This document shows positions 5,532 to 6,032 of a stretch of DNA of 6,032 nt, one piece after another. The notes below the pieces were generated by a model that saw nothing but the letters and a program-made list of their open reading frames with translations, ran no database searches and was not told the origin of the DNA. Source of the DNA: JAGDXZ01 sp049965975 (GTDB lineage Archaea; Micrarchaeota; Micrarchaeia; Micrarchaeales; CABMGC01); contig JBMFVN010000043.1 in assembly GCA_049965975.1 (NCBI GenBank), forward strand, positions 1 through 6,032, written 5' to 3'. How positions within the stretch are numbered: position 1 is the first letter of the stretch; each line of letters begins with the position of its first letter. The position numbers and the translations under genes were made by a program.

Positions 5532-6032
5532 CCGGTATCACCAAATCAAGGCTTCCCAATATTGCGAAAAGGTCTGCAAGATGCATGCCTTTTGCAAGCT
5601 TGTTTATTACTGCAAGGTTTATGAAAGAAGGGGTGCGCATGGCAAGCCTGTACGGCCTTTGAGGGTCTGCAACCATGTAAAGAAACAGCTCGCCCCTTGG
5701 CGTCTCCCTGCTTACTGTCACTATTCTGTTCTTTGCGCTAGGCAGCACAAGCTTTATTGGCATGCCGAGCGCGTCGCCCTCTGGCATTTTCTTGAATGCC
5801 TCGCGAATGAGCCTTATGCTTTCTTTCATTTCAAGCATCCTGACTTTATATCTTGCAAAACAGTCGCCGCCGGTAAGCACCTGCGGCTTTATGCCGAGCT
5901 CTGCGTACTTGTAATAAGGCCTGTTTTTCCTAATGTCAAAGTTGACACCAGAGGCCCTTAGCACTGGCCCGGTCACCCCGTATTCTATCGCATCTTGCGT
6001 AGAAAGCACGCCAATTCCTTTTGTCCTTTCTA
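5518..6032 (-). CDS. nuoD: NADH-quinone oxidoreductase subunit D (49 kDa subunit), C-terminal part, truncated by window edge
   Basis: This is the peripheral-arm subunit that, with NuoB, forms the quinone-reduction site of complex I. About 170 codons are visible, and the frame is open to the window edge. The GTG at 6007-6009 is an internal Val, because the residues before it (ERTKGIG) match the conserved family segment. Family landmarks in order are GIGVLS, YGVTGPVLRASG, the GGDCFARYKVRMLEM block, TPRGEL, RPYRLAMRTPSF and the C-terminal ILGSLDLVIPDVDR. In [NiFe] hydrogenase large subunits the end would carry DPCxxC. Those Ni-ligand cysteines are absent here, so this is a complex I subunit and not an Ech/Mbh-type hydrogenase. 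The quinone-contacting His and Tyr of the N-terminal half lie outside the window. The last 14 nt overlap nuoH. The family is certain; Nuo versus Fpo naming cannot be decided from this fragment. Confidence 0.96.
   Translation of the reverse strand, partial: ERTKGIGVLSTQDAIEYGVTGPVLRASGVNFDIRKNRPYYKYAELGIKPQVLTGGDCFARYKVRMLEMKESIRLIREAFKKMPEGDALGMPIKLVLPSAKNRIVTVSRETPRGELFLYMVADPQRPYRLAMRTPSFINLAVINKLAKGMHLADLFAILGSLDLVIPDVDR
5537..5542 (-). promoter_or_regulatory. ribosome binding site of nuoH
   Basis: GGTGAT lies 5 nt before the nuoH ATG, inside the nuoD coding end. It is complementary to the ATCACC of the archaeal/bacterial 16S rRNA 3' end. It decides the nuoH start and implies that the 14-nt overlap with nuoD is real. 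Confidence 0.7.

Noticed and set aside
6007..6009. GTG as a possible start of a short NuoD
   Set aside because: The frame continues upstream to the window edge and encodes ERTKGIG, which matches the conserved NuoD segment, so the GTG codes an internal Val.
5518..6032. Possible group 4 [NiFe] hydrogenase (Ech/Mbh) rather than complex I
   Set aside because: The NuoD C-terminus lacks the DPCxxC nickel ligands, and true NuoJ, NuoK and NuoN types are present.

Overview
The window is the distal part of a single minus-strand operon for a respiratory complex I (NuoA-N type NADH/F420H2/ferredoxin:quinone oxidoreductase family). Read in the direction of transcription, from high to low coordinates, it holds the C-terminal 170 codons of nuoD (cut by the window edge), then complete nuoH, nuoI, nuoJ, nuoK, nuoL and nuoN. 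About 205 bases of non-coding DNA follow, carrying termination-like signals. The genes are packed tightly: nuoD/nuoH overlap by 14 nt, nuoI/nuoJ, nuoJ/nuoK and nuoL/nuoN by 4 nt, nuoH and nuoI are 9 nt apart, and nuoK and nuoL are 1 nt apart. This is a translationally coupled, co-transcribed cluster.

The products fit together as one machine. NuoD is the peripheral-arm subunit beside the quinone pocket. NuoI carries two 4Fe-4S clusters that deliver electrons toward it. NuoH, NuoJ and NuoK form the membrane heel and the proximal proton pathway. NuoL and NuoN are antiporter-like proton-pumping subunits. NuoD lacks the C-terminal nickel-binding Cys motif of [NiFe] hydrogenases, so this is a complex I rather than an Ech/Mbh-type hydrogenase.

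The organism is most likely an archaeon (inference, moderate confidence). Ribosome binding sites of the form GGTGAT sit 5-6 nt before starts, the NuoI is short (121 aa), ATGA-type overlaps are common, and a T7 tract lies after the last gene. An acidophile-associated DPANN/ARMAN-like or Thermoplasmata-like lineage is a guess that the sequence cannot settle. The electron-input module (NuoE/F/G, FpoF or other) is not in view, so the electron donor is unknown.

The main oddities are in the pumping subunits. nuoM, normally between nuoL and nuoN, is absent and the two genes overlap directly. NuoN has Asp where the family has the TM7 lysine and has lost neighbouring TM7/TM8 motifs. NuoL lacks the TM12 lysine. 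NuoJ has Phe in place of the hallmark TM3 Tyr. Together these suggest an altered or reduced proton-translocating arm, although the lateral helix of NuoL looks normal in length, which argues that a NuoM may be encoded elsewhere.
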